A DNA stretch of 64,000 nucleotides from Tiliqua scincoides. Taxonomy: Eukaryota; Chordata; Lepidosauria; Squamata; Scincidae. Numbering within the stretch: the first letter of the stretch is position 1; every line of letters begins with the position of its first letter. A program made the position numbers and the translations under genes. Shown here one piece after another: positions 10,904 to 21,640 of this stretch. The stretch lies in the NCBI RefSeq assembly GCF_035046505.1, contig NC_089822.1, positions 268,657,024-268,721,023 on the forward strand, written 5' to 3'. Below the pieces are notes generated by a model. The model did no database searches. It worked only from the letters and a program-made list of their open reading frames with translations, and was not told the DNA's origin.

Positions 10904-13900
10904 CTGCAGGAAGAAGAGACACCTGGTTCAAACCCAGGGGAATATAAAGCCCCTACACAGTTATGCATGTGGATTTCATTCCCTTTGTCTCAACCTATAT
11001 CCTTTCCCAGCTCAGGCAGACCAAGCTTAACTAAATCCATACGTGATAATGCAGCAGCGTAGGCCTGTCTTCCACTGTATCCCGAGGACCATTTTTGGCC
11101 AATGGAGGCCTCTTTGGGGTAAGAAAGCATTTGTTCCCTTTCCCCATGGTCACCCCCAGCAGCTGCCATGGGTCAACATGGACCTGCACCAGCTAGAATG
11201 TTGGCAAAACTTCACATTGAGCCAGAAGGCGGACCAAGCCGAACCCACCCCCTTCCCAGGCCTTATCTGCCCTCCTTCCCACCATCACTGCTCTGTTTCA
11301 TGGCAAAAAGAGGCATGGAGGATGCAGAATGGAAGAGAGATCACGCGAATGGAGACATTCCTTCCACACTGTGGGTCACACCGCCCTCTGATGGGTCAAA
11401 GAGCCCTGCTCTGGAGAGGCGCTGAGCTCCCTTAAGGGAGAAGCAAAAATAGAGCTGAGGTTGGCCCAGCAGGTGTTTCAAACTTGGAAACACCTCCAGC
11501 CTCACCCAAGAGGCTCAGCAACCCGTCCTCTTCCTGTCCAAGGTCAGATGCATTTTTCTGGACTGCGAAGGAAGAACTCCCAGCTGCCACCTGCAGGAGC
11601 AGACAGGGTCTATTTCACGACAGAGTAGGGTGTCTTGGGGAGGCTTGGATGGGGAGGGCTATAAGGAAGAAAGCAATTCTATGCCTGCCTGCTTACTGGC
11701 CCTGCTTTAGCCCCTAGTCCTGGGCCATGAGACTCCTGGTTCCACACTCAGAACAGATGGACTGAATACTGAATATTCCCCTGAACATGTATTTTTTTGC
11801 AAGCTTTTTCTGTTTCATGGTGAGCACAAAGCAACACAAAGTAGGCACAACACCAGCACATCATAAATATCCACAGGAATTCACAGTCCCATCACAGCAG
11901 TACAAAGAAGAGTCTCCCAAGAAGGGAGTGAGGCAGAGTCTCCTCAGGAGGCTGTTCGCCCCTCTTGGGCTGTCTGCAGAGCACTGGCATAGCTAGTGGG
12001 GGGCGGGGGGCAGTCCGCTCCAGCTACCACCCTTGGGGGGTGACACGACAAATGACCCAACGTCGCGGAGGTTTGGTGTAACCCCATCATGCTATATACC
12101 GTTGGATGTGGAATCTCCAGCTGAATGCGATGCAAAAACCCAGAATGAAATATCTCCTTTCCATCAAATGGTATGGCCAAAAAACCATAAACAAAAAAAT
12201 GCGGGGAGCCCTAACCAAGCCAAAGCGTAACCAAGCCATATCGAGCGCTTACTCGCGCATAGGCGAACATGCCTTAGTCCATTGGAAAGGGCAGGCTGAG
12301 AGGAATTCAAGGACACCACAATGGTCCCTGTCCAATAAAAGCAGCCTCCAAAAACACCCAAGAAGGAAGGCATTCCCTCCAAGCAGACGAATGTATTGAG
12401 CCCTATGGAAAGCAAAAAGGAGAAAGGAAAGCCACATGCTTGCATTTACTCGCAAGTAAACAAACGTGCCCTGGCTTCTGGTCAAGTCAGGCAAAGGGGA
12501 ATACAACGCTAGCAGCATGGTTCCCATCTGATGAAAGTGTAGCTAAACAAATGCTCCAGAAAGGAGCCCCCCCCCCCCAAAGAATAAAACAGAGGCTTGA
12601 GCTAGTAAGGTGGGCACTGGGGAGGGCTGAAAATCTCACTGATTTATTTATTGTGGGGTGTTATTGCAGGCAGGCTACGGGGAAAATTCACTTGGTGAAA
12701 CAGGGCTGGCTTCCCCTTATTTAATTATTTGTTTTACTTTGTTGTTGGCAACCTTTAGTCTCGAAAGTATGGTATCGCGCTCTGAAAGGTGGTTCTGGAA
12801 CAGCGTCTAGTGTGGCTGAAAAGGCCGATTCGGGAGTGACAATCCCTTCCACGCCGGGAGCAAGTGCAGTCTGTCCCTGGTCTGTCTCCCTGGCTATGGG
12901 CCTTCCTTCTTTGCCTCTTAGCCTCAGACTGTTGGCCAAGTGTCTCTTCAAACTGGGAAAGGCCATGCTGCACAGCCTGCCTCCAAGCGGGCCGCTCAGA
13001 GGCCAGGGTTTCCCACTTGTTGAGGTCCACTCCTAAGGCCTTCAGATCCCTCTTGCAGATGTCCTTGTATCGCAGCTGTGGTCTACCTGTAGGGCGCTTT
13101 CCTTGCACGAGTTCTCCATAGAAGAGATCCTTTGGGATCCGGCCATCATCCATTCTCACAATATGACCGAGCCAACGCAGGCGTCTCTGTTTCAGTAGTG
13201 CGTACATGCTAGGGATTCCAGCACGTTCCAGGACTGTGTTGTTTGGAACTTTGTCCTGCCAGGTGATGCCGAGAATGCGTCGGAGGCAGCGCATGTGGAA
13301 AGCGTTCGGTTTCCTCTCCTGTTGTGAGTGAAGAGTCCATGACTCGCTGCAGTACAGAAGTGTACTCAGGACGCAAGCTCTGTAGACCTGGATCTTGGTA
13401 CGTTCTGTCAGCTTCTTGTTGGACCAGACTCTCTTTGTGAGTCTGGAAAACGTGGTAGCTGCTTTACCAATGCGTTTGTTTAGCTCAGTATCGAGAGAAA
13501 GAGTGTCGGAGATCGTTGAGCCAAGGTACACAAAGTCATGGACAACCTCCAGTTCATGCGCAGAGATTGTAATACAGGGAGGTGAGTCCACATCCTGAAC
13601 CATGACCTGTGTTTTCTTCAGGCTGATCGTCAGTCCAAAATCTTGGCAGGCCTTGCTAAAACGATCCATGAGCTGCTGGAGATCTTTGGCAGAGTGGGTA
13701 GTGACAGCTGCATCGTCGGCAAAGAGGAAGTCACGCAGACATTTCAGCTGGACTTTGGACTTTGTTCTCAGTCTGGAGAGGTTGAAGAGCTTTCCATTTA
13801 CTTTAATTATTTATAATTATTTATTTCATTTTGCCTGATGATGTCACTTCCAGCTGTGACATCACTTCCAGTGGGTCCCAGACAAATTGTCATTAGAAAA

Positions 13901-16900
13901 AGTGGGTCCCAGTGTTAAAAGTTTCAGAACCACTGCCTTAACTCAAAACAGGTCAGTTAGACATTCGGGGGTGACACCCTAGTGATCAAAATTCTGGAAA
14001 TTGTGGCTTTTAGGAATAATACCATCATGTTATCTACCATTTGATGCAGAATTTCATCCATTGCTTGTGGGGAAATATTCACTGCATTTATTTTCTGGCC
14101 ATTGTTATTATTCATTTCATGTCATGACTGTTACTAGCTCTCAGTCTCACCTGCCTCACAGAGGTAGTAGCTTGTTCAAAGTATAGGTCTCTCGCATTTC
14201 CCCAAATGCAGTCACATCGCATGGGAGCATCAAGTCTAACATATTAAAAATAAAATATTGAAATGAAGGGGGACCCACCTGTATTGGCTCGTGACCCGAC
14301 TGACTGAGAAACACTGCTCTAGAACAAAGCAAAGGGTGGTCAAGACTGCCATTCTGAGCTCTTTCCTGGGAAATAGCAGAAACAGAACGAGAGGGAACAA
14401 GCACCAGGAAGTGGCCAGATACATCACCTGCAGCCACACTGAGGACAAAGCCAGGGAAGGTTGTTTCAACAGCCTTCCAGGTGCCCCAGACTGTAATTAT
14501 TCTGCGGAACTCCTTACCACAGGTTGTAGTTATGGCACCTGGCCCAGGAGCCTTTAAAAGGGGATTGGAAAGATTTAAGGAGGAGATTTAAGATTTCCAT
14601 CACTGGAAATAAGCCGTGATGAGTATGTGCAGCCTCCAGGTTTGAGAAGCAGACTACCACTTCCTTACAAGCCCCTCAAAGTTCCAAGGCATGGCTTGAA
14701 GGGACACAATGCCACAGTCCTGCTGAAGATCAACAGTTCTGCATGTGGGAGCTCAAACACATGTTCTCTCTTAACATGACAAGCAACAGGACTCTTAACA
14801 TCCTGCCAACCAGAAGGACAGGTACTGCAAGGACATGTGGACAGGACATGGGAGGTGAGCACCAGGTCCACCATCTCCTTCAGAAAGTGCTGAGGGCATT
14901 GCCTCAGTGGCACTTGATGAGAAGCCAGGCAAAGGTCCTCTTGCTGGGGGCTGCCATGGGATGACACTGCTGGGACACCTGGTGCTGCTGTCAGGAGTAG
15001 GACGTACGTCAGGGTTCTGTGACCTCAGGACAGACCAGGATGTGGCACCCCCCAATTCTCCTCCTCTGTTTTGTGCACACACATGGAGGGGTTCACACCT
15101 GCCACTGCTACCACCACTCCTGTCCAGCCTGCTTTGAAGGTGAAGCAGTGCAATCCTCAAGTGCTCCATCCCCCTCCCCTCACTGCTGTTCTGCGCCTCC
15201 TTCTTCCAAGTGGGGCATGCTGGGACCAGAAGGCTCATCCACTCCCAGTGGCGTCACTAGGATTTGCGTCACCCGGTGCGGGAGGCCTGCGCGTCACCCC
15301 ATGCAGTGGGCGGGGAATGCCTCAGGTGGTGGGTGTGGTGATGCACCATCGCCCCGCCCTCACTGGTTTTTGGCTGTACCTTCTGTTAGAACACAGATAT
15401 TTCAATGTGGTTTGTTTCATTGCATTCTGCATGAAATGACGCATTGATTGATATATAGCATGATGGTGTTAGTCCTCCAAATTCTGATTTTAGTGATTTT
15501 GAAAACTTGTAGAGCCCAATCCTATGCATGTCTACTCAGAAGTAAGTCCCATAGTGGTCAATGTAGTCTGCCTGCAATAACAACCCCCCCCCAAAAGAAT
15601 CAGTGAGATTTCCAGCCCTCCCCAGTGCCTACTTTAAAGTAATTTCAAGTTATTTCAAGCGTATCAAGATAAAGAGCCACCTGGCTTTACAAGTGCAAAA
15701 TAGAAAATATTCCCCTTACCATTCAAGCCTCTTTTTTGTCCTTTTTAGTGGGGGGGGGGGGGGGGGGAGGCTGCCTTCTGGAGCCTTTGTTGAGCTCCAG
15801 TTCCATCAGGACCATTCTGGTATCCTCACATTCCCCTTTGCCTGGCCTGACCACCAGCCAAGGCACGTCTGCCTACTTGCGAGTAAATGCAACCGTGAGG
15901 CTGCTTTGCTTTCCATAGGGCTCCATAAACTCGCAGATGGGAGGGGGGACCTCCTTCTCGGGTGTTTTTGGGGGCTGCATTCATTGGATCAGGACCATTC
16001 TGACGTCCTTGGAGTCTTCTCAGCCTGCCTTGAGTTCTCTGAGAACTAAGGCAAGTTTGCCTACTCGTGAGTAAATGTGGCTTCGTTTCGGGCTCAATAC
16101 ATTCATTATCATGAGCCCAATTATTACCGCTGCATTAAGGTTCACTTCTTGTCACAGGGTGCTCTTTCAATTGTGTGCCCACCTAGATCCCATTCAACTC
16201 CCTCACCAACACAGAGGTGCCTGGAGTCCTTTCAGACTCACCAGTAATTAGATTAAGGCTGCAGTCCTTCCATTCTCACATGAGAATCAGTCCCATTGAA
16301 CACAACAGGACTTACTTCTGAGTAGGCAGGCAGAGGATTGTGGAGCAAGGCACCAGAGTCGCAGGTGGGCAGTGTAAAAAAAAAAACACTTTAATGCATT
16401 CCAACAGCAAGCTGTTGATTGTGATGCAATAACCACTGTTTCTCCTTTGTGAGGTGAGGGTCTCCACACTACTAAGATCCTCTGAATCCATGCAAAGTCA
16501 CGTTGGACTCCTGTACCTATCACTGTGTGTTAGGCTCCTTTGATTTCCCCTTCAAAGCCCTGGCTACAATCCTTTCTCCTCCTTTCCTCTTTGCAGCTGA
16601 GGGACTGTTAAGATCTACCATTATTTAATAGCAAGTTGTTTTATTCTGCCTTAACTACTTTCCCTTCGGAAGGGCAAGACTGGACAACCTGAATCCTTAT
16701 TCAGAATAAAGGGAAACATTTATAAAGAAATCCCCAGTCATCTCCCAGGGTAACTTGGCATCTAGCTTTTACACTAAATCCTTAACCTTTTGGTTTGGAA
16801 GCTATTCCTTTCTTAAAATTCTTCCTATGAGGGAGCTGAGTTCACTACACAACATAAATCTGAACCTAATTCAAGACCCCTTTTATTAAATCGAGCTGCA

Positions 16901-19900
16901 TATTTTATTTCTGGGCTTATTCTCTCTGAACACTGCAACAAGGTGACATAAGACACCTGCTGGATCAGGACAAAGGCCATCAAGTCCACCTTCATGCATC
17001 TCACATGGGCTCACCAGATGCCTCAGGGAGCACACAAGATAACAATATACCTGTATCCTGTTGCCACTTCCTCACATCTGGCATTCAATGGTGAGCTTCC
17101 TGTAAAACCCAGAGGAGGCATAAACCCATCATGGCTTGTAACCTCTGATGGACCTTTCATCCATCAATCTCTCCAGTTCAGATTAGTTACATACTGCGCA
17201 AACAAATATTTCCTTTAGGGCGCAATCCCAACCCCTTATGTCAGTGCTTTCCAGCACTGACATAAGGCCAATGCAGCTCTGAGGGAACAAACATTCCTTT
17301 ACTTTGAGGGGGCCTCCATGAGTGACACCCAACTGCAGCACATGTCCCATTGGCACCGCTATGCCAGTGCTGGAAAGCACTGACATAAGGGGATAGGATT
17401 GCGCCCTTAGTCTCTTCCAGGTTTTCCACTAGCCAAGCTTCTGGCATAACACAATGGCTCCAATTTCTGTCATTTTCTGTTGTCCACAATTTTGGATGAT
17501 TTAATGGCAAGCTGTTTATTAATTATTATTAATATTATACTTTATTTTTACCCCGCCTTTCTCCCCAAAGGGACTCAAGGCGGCTTACAAAACAAGTTAA
17601 GAACATAAGAACAGCCCCACTGGATCAGGCCAGAGGCCCATCTAGTCCAGCTTCCTGGATCTCACAGCGGCCCACCAAATGCCCAGGGAGCACACCAGAT
17701 AACAAGAGACCTCATCCTGGTGCCCTCCCTTGCATCTGGCATTCTGACATAGCCCATTTCTAAAATCAGGAGGTTGCGCATACACATCATGGCTTGTACC
17801 CCATAATGGATTTTTCCTCCAGAAACTTGTCCAATCCCCCTTTAAAGGCGTCCAGGACAGATGCCATCACCACACCCTGTGGCAAGGAGTTCCACAGACC
17901 AACCACACGCTGAATAAAGAAATATTTTCTTTTGTCCAACTCTCCCAACACTCAGTTTTAGTGGATGTCCCCTGGTTCTGGTGTTATGTGAGAGCGTAAA
18001 GAGCATCTCTCGATCCTGTCCATCCATTAATTATTATCTTCTTATGTTCTGTTTTTCAACTTTTTAAATTGATATTAAGTAATGTTTCCTACTATGTTTG
18101 TTTTTCAAGATGGAAATATTTTATTAAATATCAGCCAGACTAGAAGAGAGTGTGAGGAACTGCACTATGAGAAGTGGGCAAAAAGGACTAAAACACAAGA
18201 CTTTAGTGTTTTAGAACAGGTTCTATCAACCAAGAAAGAGAGGGAGCCTTACCGAGCAAGGCCACAATCCTCCAGTTCTCCTCCATGACTTCTGTGTGCA
18301 GAGCCTTTTGGTCTGGATCCAGTAGAGTCCACTCCTCTTCCGTGAAATGCACAGCCACCTTGTCAAAGGACACCAGACCCTGAAAGAAAAAGTAACAGTT
18401 TCTCCTAACAGGCAACTCAGGGGTCCTTCTACACACAAGCACAGTCTGAAAGGGGAACTGAGCTGGTGCCAGAACTCGGGGAATGGGCTGTATCTTTTGG
18501 GGGGATGGCCAGGTTAATGCTCGAAGCTGAGTGGCATCCGCATCTGTCCAAACAGGCAGACTTCTCCTACTGAGAGGGAGAGACCAAGATTCCTATAGGA
18601 CCCAGGAGATGTGAAGGAAATAGAAGCACACAGACCGGCCACTCCCCGGCCCCCCAACATTCATTGCCTTACCTGATCAGGGTGTAAGGAAGCTGCTTCC
18701 ACTCCGGCACAAGGAAGAGAGGAGCCAGGATGAGCCACCAGGGCCATTCGACCACCTGAGCCAGAGAAACATTTGTACACAGTATTGAAAATGAGATACT
18801 GAAAACAAGTTTGTCTCAATATCAGTGTGTCAATAGATTGATATTGTATCAATACAAAGACATAGTGGAAATGGAAAAGGTGCAAAAGAGAGCAACTAAG
18901 GCTGGGGCACCTTCCTTATGAGGAAAGGCTACGGCGTTTGAACCTCTTCAGCCTAGAAAAGAGGCGCCTGAGGGGGGACATGATTGAGACATACAAAATT
19001 ATGCAGGGAATGGACAGAGTGGATAGGGAGATGCTCTTTACACTCTCACATAACACCAGAACCAGGGGACATCCACTAAAATTGAGTGTTGGGAGAGTTA
19101 GAACAGACAAAAGAAGATATTTCTTTACTCAGCGTGTGGTTGGTCTGTGGAACTCCTTGCCACAGGATGTGGTGATGGTGTCTGGCCTGGACGCCTTTAA
19201 AAGGGGATTGGACAAGTTTCTGGAGGAAAAATCCATGATGGGTTACAAGCCATGATGTGTATGCGCAACCTCCTGATTTTAGAAATGGGCTATGTCAGAA
19301 GGCCAGATGCAGGGGAGGGCACCAGGATGAGGTTTCTAGTTATCTGGTGTGCTCCCTGGGGCATTTGGTGGGTCGCTGTGAGATACAGGAAGCTGGACAA
19401 GATGGGCCTGTGGCCTGATCCAGTGGGGCTGTTCTTATGTTCTTAATATCAATGTCCCAATATCTACTTATTGGGAATGCTTCGCAGTGCTGCTTTGCTT
19501 GTGCCGCGTCTACTGTGCAAGACTTAGTACAAGTAAACACATACTGTGAATATGGTCCCAGGTAACACAGAGACAGAAACACAAATTCAGACTGAGAGAG
19601 GTGGTCAAGCCGAGCATCTCCCCAAAATGACTCGGAGATGGAAAAACAGAGAAAATCAAAGATTTCAGGCATTCTGAAGAGGCAGAGACCAAGTGGGAAA
19701 ACTTCCCCCCCCCCAAACCTCACCCAGCAAAGTGGCACCTTCACCAACTTCCTGCACAGTCCACTGGAACAACGGTGTCACTCTGCTGTCCAGCGAGACC
19801 TTCTCTGCCTCGGGTAAAAGACAAGCAACTTCCACCAGCTCCAGCAGGTTCTGAAACACAAGAGGGGATCCCAAGACAGGAGTTGGGGGAAGAATCAGAA

Positions 19901-20534
19901 AACGGACACAGGTCAGGGGAAGGGCACTGGGAGACTTCATCCACAGTGGGAAACTTCAGGATATTCTTGTTCCTGGTCTCAGCTCCTGCCCCTAAAGAGG
20001 AACGAAAGTCCCAGGCAGGGAAGGGGAAAGGGGATGGAGCAAGAAATGGGTTCAACTCTGTATGACTGGAATAGACACCATCAGCACCTTGGAACCACCA
20101 GGAGGAAACACTCTCACCTGCTGCCCCTCCTGCCTCTCCTCCTCTGCCTGGCTCAGGAGGAAGCCTTCTGCCAGCGCCACCGCCTGGGAACTGGTCTCCG
20201 GCCCACATCCCCTCACCCAGCTCTCCATCTCCGGGGGCAGGATGGCCAGGAACTGCTCCAGGATCACCAGGTCCAGCATCTGGTTCTTGGTGTGCTGCTC
20301 CGGCTTCAGCCACTGGCGGCAAAGGGAATGGAGCCGGCTGCAAGCCTCCCGAGGCCCCCCAGCCTTTTGGTAGAGAAACCGCCTGAAGCATTCATGCTGC
20401 TGCACAGGTGGGCTGAGGGTATCCTTTCCCAGGACCTTCTGCATGGTTCTTTCCCGGGACTCCCCACTGCTTCCAGCCTCCATGGGGCCAGTGTCTCTTC
20501 CTGGATTCAGGCCCGCTGAGAGCAGCCCTTCCAT
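10038..20534 (-). CDS. Gene A: SCAN-KRAB C2H2 zinc-finger protein, five coding exons
   Basis: Proposed spliced gene: exons 20534-20118, 19850-19724, 18755-18673, 18379-18253 and 10903-10038. Splice phases are 0, 1, 0 and 1, every boundary has AG/GT, and the joined frame is 1,620 nt (539 aa). Order: SCAN (about residues 42-130), a KRAB-like 42-residue segment, a linker, KRAB-A (about 210-251), and six C2H2 fingers (about 356-522). SCAN mediates dimerisation with other SCAN proteins, KRAB normally recruits TRIM28/KAP1, and the fingers bind DNA, so a nuclear transcriptional repressor is expected. The last intron is about 7.3 kb and full of repeats. No frame damage is seen. The orthologue is not recognised, so no symbol is given. 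Confidence 0.85.
11000..11984. other. Gene A intron 4, part without recognised features
   Basis: No domain-bearing ORF and no nameable repeat on either strand. Confidence 0.5.
11985..12700 (+). repeat. Non-autonomous DNA-transposon-like block
   Basis: Begins cactggcatagctagtgggg, a CAGTGGYGTAGCTAG-type TIR, and contains ccatcatgctatata, ctcgcaagtaaac and cactggggagggctg segments. All three recur in inverted orientation at about 15243-16080, showing a shared family. The right end is uncertain. Confidence 0.4.
12731..13801 (-). mobile_element. RTE-like LINE, longest copy, with 11-bp target duplication
   Basis: The insertion is flanked by tttaattattt (12720-12730 and 13802-13812). On the minus strand it encodes an open ~350-codon tail of ORF2. 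It starts inside the RT with FADDAAV (catalytic FADD box), then [65 protein letters not shown] and a terminal C2HC-like finger ([15 protein letters not shown]). The 3' hairpin stem is damaged in this copy only. It is 5'-truncated. Confidence 0.85.
13835..13935 (+). repeat. hAT-like MITE right end, same family as 3255-3364
   Basis: gatgtcacttccagctgtga, then gtgggtcccagtgttaaaag and the terminus cagaaccactg match the earlier copy closely. Confidence 0.45.
14503..14660 (+). mobile_element. Old CR1 3' fragment
   Basis: Diverged match to the WNSLP...FKRGLD coding end and 3' UTR (gcggaactccttaccacagg, cctttaaaaggggattgg, gccgtgatgagtatgtgcag). Strongly decayed. Confidence 0.6.
14661..15242. other. 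Gene A intron 4, nothing recognised
   Basis: Unique-looking DNA without a recognisable ORF or repeat. Confidence 0.45.
15243..16080 (-). repeat. Non-autonomous DNA-transposon-like block, inverted relative to 11985-12700
   Basis: Starts cagtggcgtcactagg (hAT-like terminus). It contains tatatagcatgatgg, a half copy of the ~90-bp palindrome (15511-15562), and segments that are reverse complements of 12240-12670. Segment order differs from the first copy, so one or both are rearranged. A poly-G run lies at 15750-15767. Confidence 0.4.
16254..16340. repeat. Copy of the ~90-bp imperfect palindrome repeat
   Basis: ggctgcagtccttccat ... aatcagtcccattgaac ... acttacttctgagtagg ... gaggattg shows both arms and the loop. 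Confidence 0.5.
16945..17190 (-). mobile_element. Old CR1 3' end
   Basis: Reverse-complement CR1 tail (ctggatcaggacaaaggcc, ccagatgcctcagggagcac, catggcttgtaacctctgat). It belongs to an older subfamily than the 6662 copy. Confidence 0.65.
17218..17406. mobile_element. Complete Harbinger-like MITE, 189 bp, TTA target duplication
   Basis: Inverted terminal repeats of about 40 bp begin GGGCGCAATCC and include cagtgctttccagcactg. The element is bounded by TTA on both sides (17215-17217 and 17407-17409), the 3-bp target typical of PIF/Harbinger elements. It has no coding capacity. A related copy lies at 62426-62604. Confidence 0.75.
17521..17595 (-). repeat. L2-type 3' tail, reverse orientation
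   Basis: Reverse complement reads gccgccttgagtccctttgg, gagaaaggcggggtaaa and then an at-rich (taat)n tail, typical of L2-related ends. Confidence 0.5.
17598..18030 (-). mobile_element. CR1 3' end
   Basis: Reverse-complement CR1 from the [20 protein letters not shown] coding segment to the 3' octamers (aagaacataagaac). 5'-truncated. Confidence 0.85.
18253..18379 (-). CDS. Gene A exon 4: KRAB-A domain
   Basis: A 127-nt exon, the usual KRAB-A size, between acceptor ttctttcag and donor GTAAGG, phase 0 in and phase 1 out. It encodes [20 protein letters not shown], then [22 protein letters not shown]. The conserved DV-like (KVAV), EEEW, LL.P.QK.L and M.EN positions for TRIM28 contact are present. 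The usual Tyr before (R/T)EVM is His here. The next exon adds EHMTHCEN, giving a smooth junction. Confidence 0.9.
18673..18755 (-). CDS. Gene A exon 3: 83-nt linker exon
   Basis: Acceptor tctctggctcag and donor GTAAGG bound an 83-nt exon, phase 1 in and phase 0 out, encoding [20 protein letters not shown] and AASLHPDQ. No named domain is recognised. Exons of exactly 83 nt with the same phases and a matching PxQ end precede KRAB in gene B (42951-43033) and gene C (54946-55028), which supports all three. An in-frame ATG lies within it. Confidence 0.8.
18858..19445 (+). mobile_element. CR1 3' end
   Basis: CR1 from [12 protein letters not shown] through [20 protein letters not shown] to the 3' octamers gttcttatgttctta. 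It lies in gene A intron 2, opposite to the gene, with a small internal deletion early in the copy. Confidence 0.85.
19724..19850 (-). CDS. Gene A exon 2: KRAB-like 127-nt exon
   Basis: The exon lies between acceptor cttgtgtttcag and donor GTGAGG, is exactly 127 nt, phase 0 in and phase 1 out, and encodes [20 protein letters not shown] and [22 protein letters not shown]. Size and phases equal those of the KRAB-A exon, and several positions fit KRAB (VEVA, EAE, PLF, (V/M)QE, final LLG). The EEW core and PxQ are lost. It may be a diverged KRAB duplicate. A shortened relative lies in gene B (43900-43971). Confidence 0.75.
20118..20534 (-). CDS. Gene A exon 1 (coding): SCAN domain
   Basis: Starts at ATG 20534 ([14 protein letters not shown]), 26 nt inside the likely exon start at 20560 (acceptor ccttgtcag), and ends QEGQQ at donor GTGAGA in phase 0. 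Residues about 42-130 are a full SCAN domain: [60 protein letters not shown] and [24 protein letters not shown] domains form homo- or heterodimers. The upstream in-frame TTG at 20567 is intronic, so ATG 20534 was chosen. Confidence 0.9.
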
Positions 20535-20969
20535 CCTCAAACCACGCTCCAAGGCAGCCTCTGACAAGGATGGTCTGGTTCTCCTGCCATCTTGTGATCA
20601 GCGGGACCTCCACGTTCACCAGTGCAGAACAGCTTCTACGAGTGTCTCTCAAGAGGGGGAGACTTTTTGAAACTCAGGAGACGAAGATGATTCCAGGACT
20701 GGGCTTCTCCCTGGAAAAAAGGTTGCTAATCACACCGAGATTCGAACACAGAGCACAACAAACCACTGCATTGCTCTTCAGCATTGAACACTCATCTTCA
20801 GCTACTTAGGAAAAACTGTACCATGCCCTTCTCCTGGTGGGTCCAAAGGAACTTACACCACGAAGGTCACCGCAGCGGAACAAACCAAGGAGCAGGACGC
20901 TGATGGTCAGAGGTTGTTGGCCTTTTTTAGCTCTTGGCACGTGACAAGGCGTTAAACAGTCAAGACCCC

Positions 20970-21640
20970 CCATCGGTCAGTGGCGTAGCTGGAGGGGGGG
21001 CGGAGCAGCAGGTCTGGCAGGGAGCGGGCAAGCGGCCCCTCCCTTCGGAGCCATTCCCGGCGGGGAGAGCAAAACGGAGCCGTAAGGGAGGGGCCGCTTG
21101 CCCACCGCACTGAGGCTCCCCGCAAGACTGGCTGCGCCGCCCCCCTCCAGCTACGCCACCGCCATCAGTCGCTTGACAGTTGAAAGGCACACCGTGGTGC
21201 TGGCGAGGGGAGCACACCCGAGAGGCACACTGGTGAGGCAGCTTCCAGCTGCAGCGGAGCCTCCATGCACAGCAGCAGTCTACCTGAGCCGCAGCCGCTT
21301 CGGTCTGAGAGGCTCAGCTTGTGACTGCTGCACGTGGAGGCTCCACGGCCAGCCGCCGTGGCTGAAAGCGCTCCCCGGTGGGGCAGCCTCGAGGGGCTGC
21401 TGGAGGGGCTGCTCTGCGGGGGCCCGGACCCCTCCCCGCCCCCACACCCAGACCCGCGCTCACCCCCGTGGTCCCGGAGGAAGGCTCTCAGGCCGGAAGC
21501 GCCCCCTCCGCTCCCCCCCGTTCCCTGCAGGCTCTCTAGGAAGGAAGCGGCCCTCGCCGGTCTTAACCCTTCGCTCCTCGAGACTCTGCTCCCCAAGAGG
21601 CTCGGCGGGAGTCTCTGGGCTGCTCGCTCCTGGCAGCCCG
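20970..21640. promoter_or_regulatory. CpG-rich block, candidate promoter region of gene A
   Basis: Dense CpG and GC-rich DNA lies 0.4-1.1 kb upstream of the SCAN exon of gene A (minus strand), the expected place for a CpG-island promoter and untranslated first exon. The left third is a hAT MITE, and the right edge runs into the 87-bp minisatellite. No TATA box or donor site was confidently identified. Confidence 0.4.
20978..21161. mobile_element. hAT-like MITE, 184 bp, with 8-bp target duplication
   Basis: Terminal inverted repeats cagtggcgtagctggagggg and its complement ccccctccagctacgccacc. Flanks ccatcggt (20970-20977) and ccatcagt (21162-21169) agree at 7 of 8 bases, as expected for hAT integration. 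Confidence 0.75.

Noticed and set aside
20710-20810. A possible tRNA-like sequence (gttcgaatctcgg on the minus strand)
   Set aside because: Only a B-box-like motif is present. No matching A box, acceptor stem or cloverleaf could be found.
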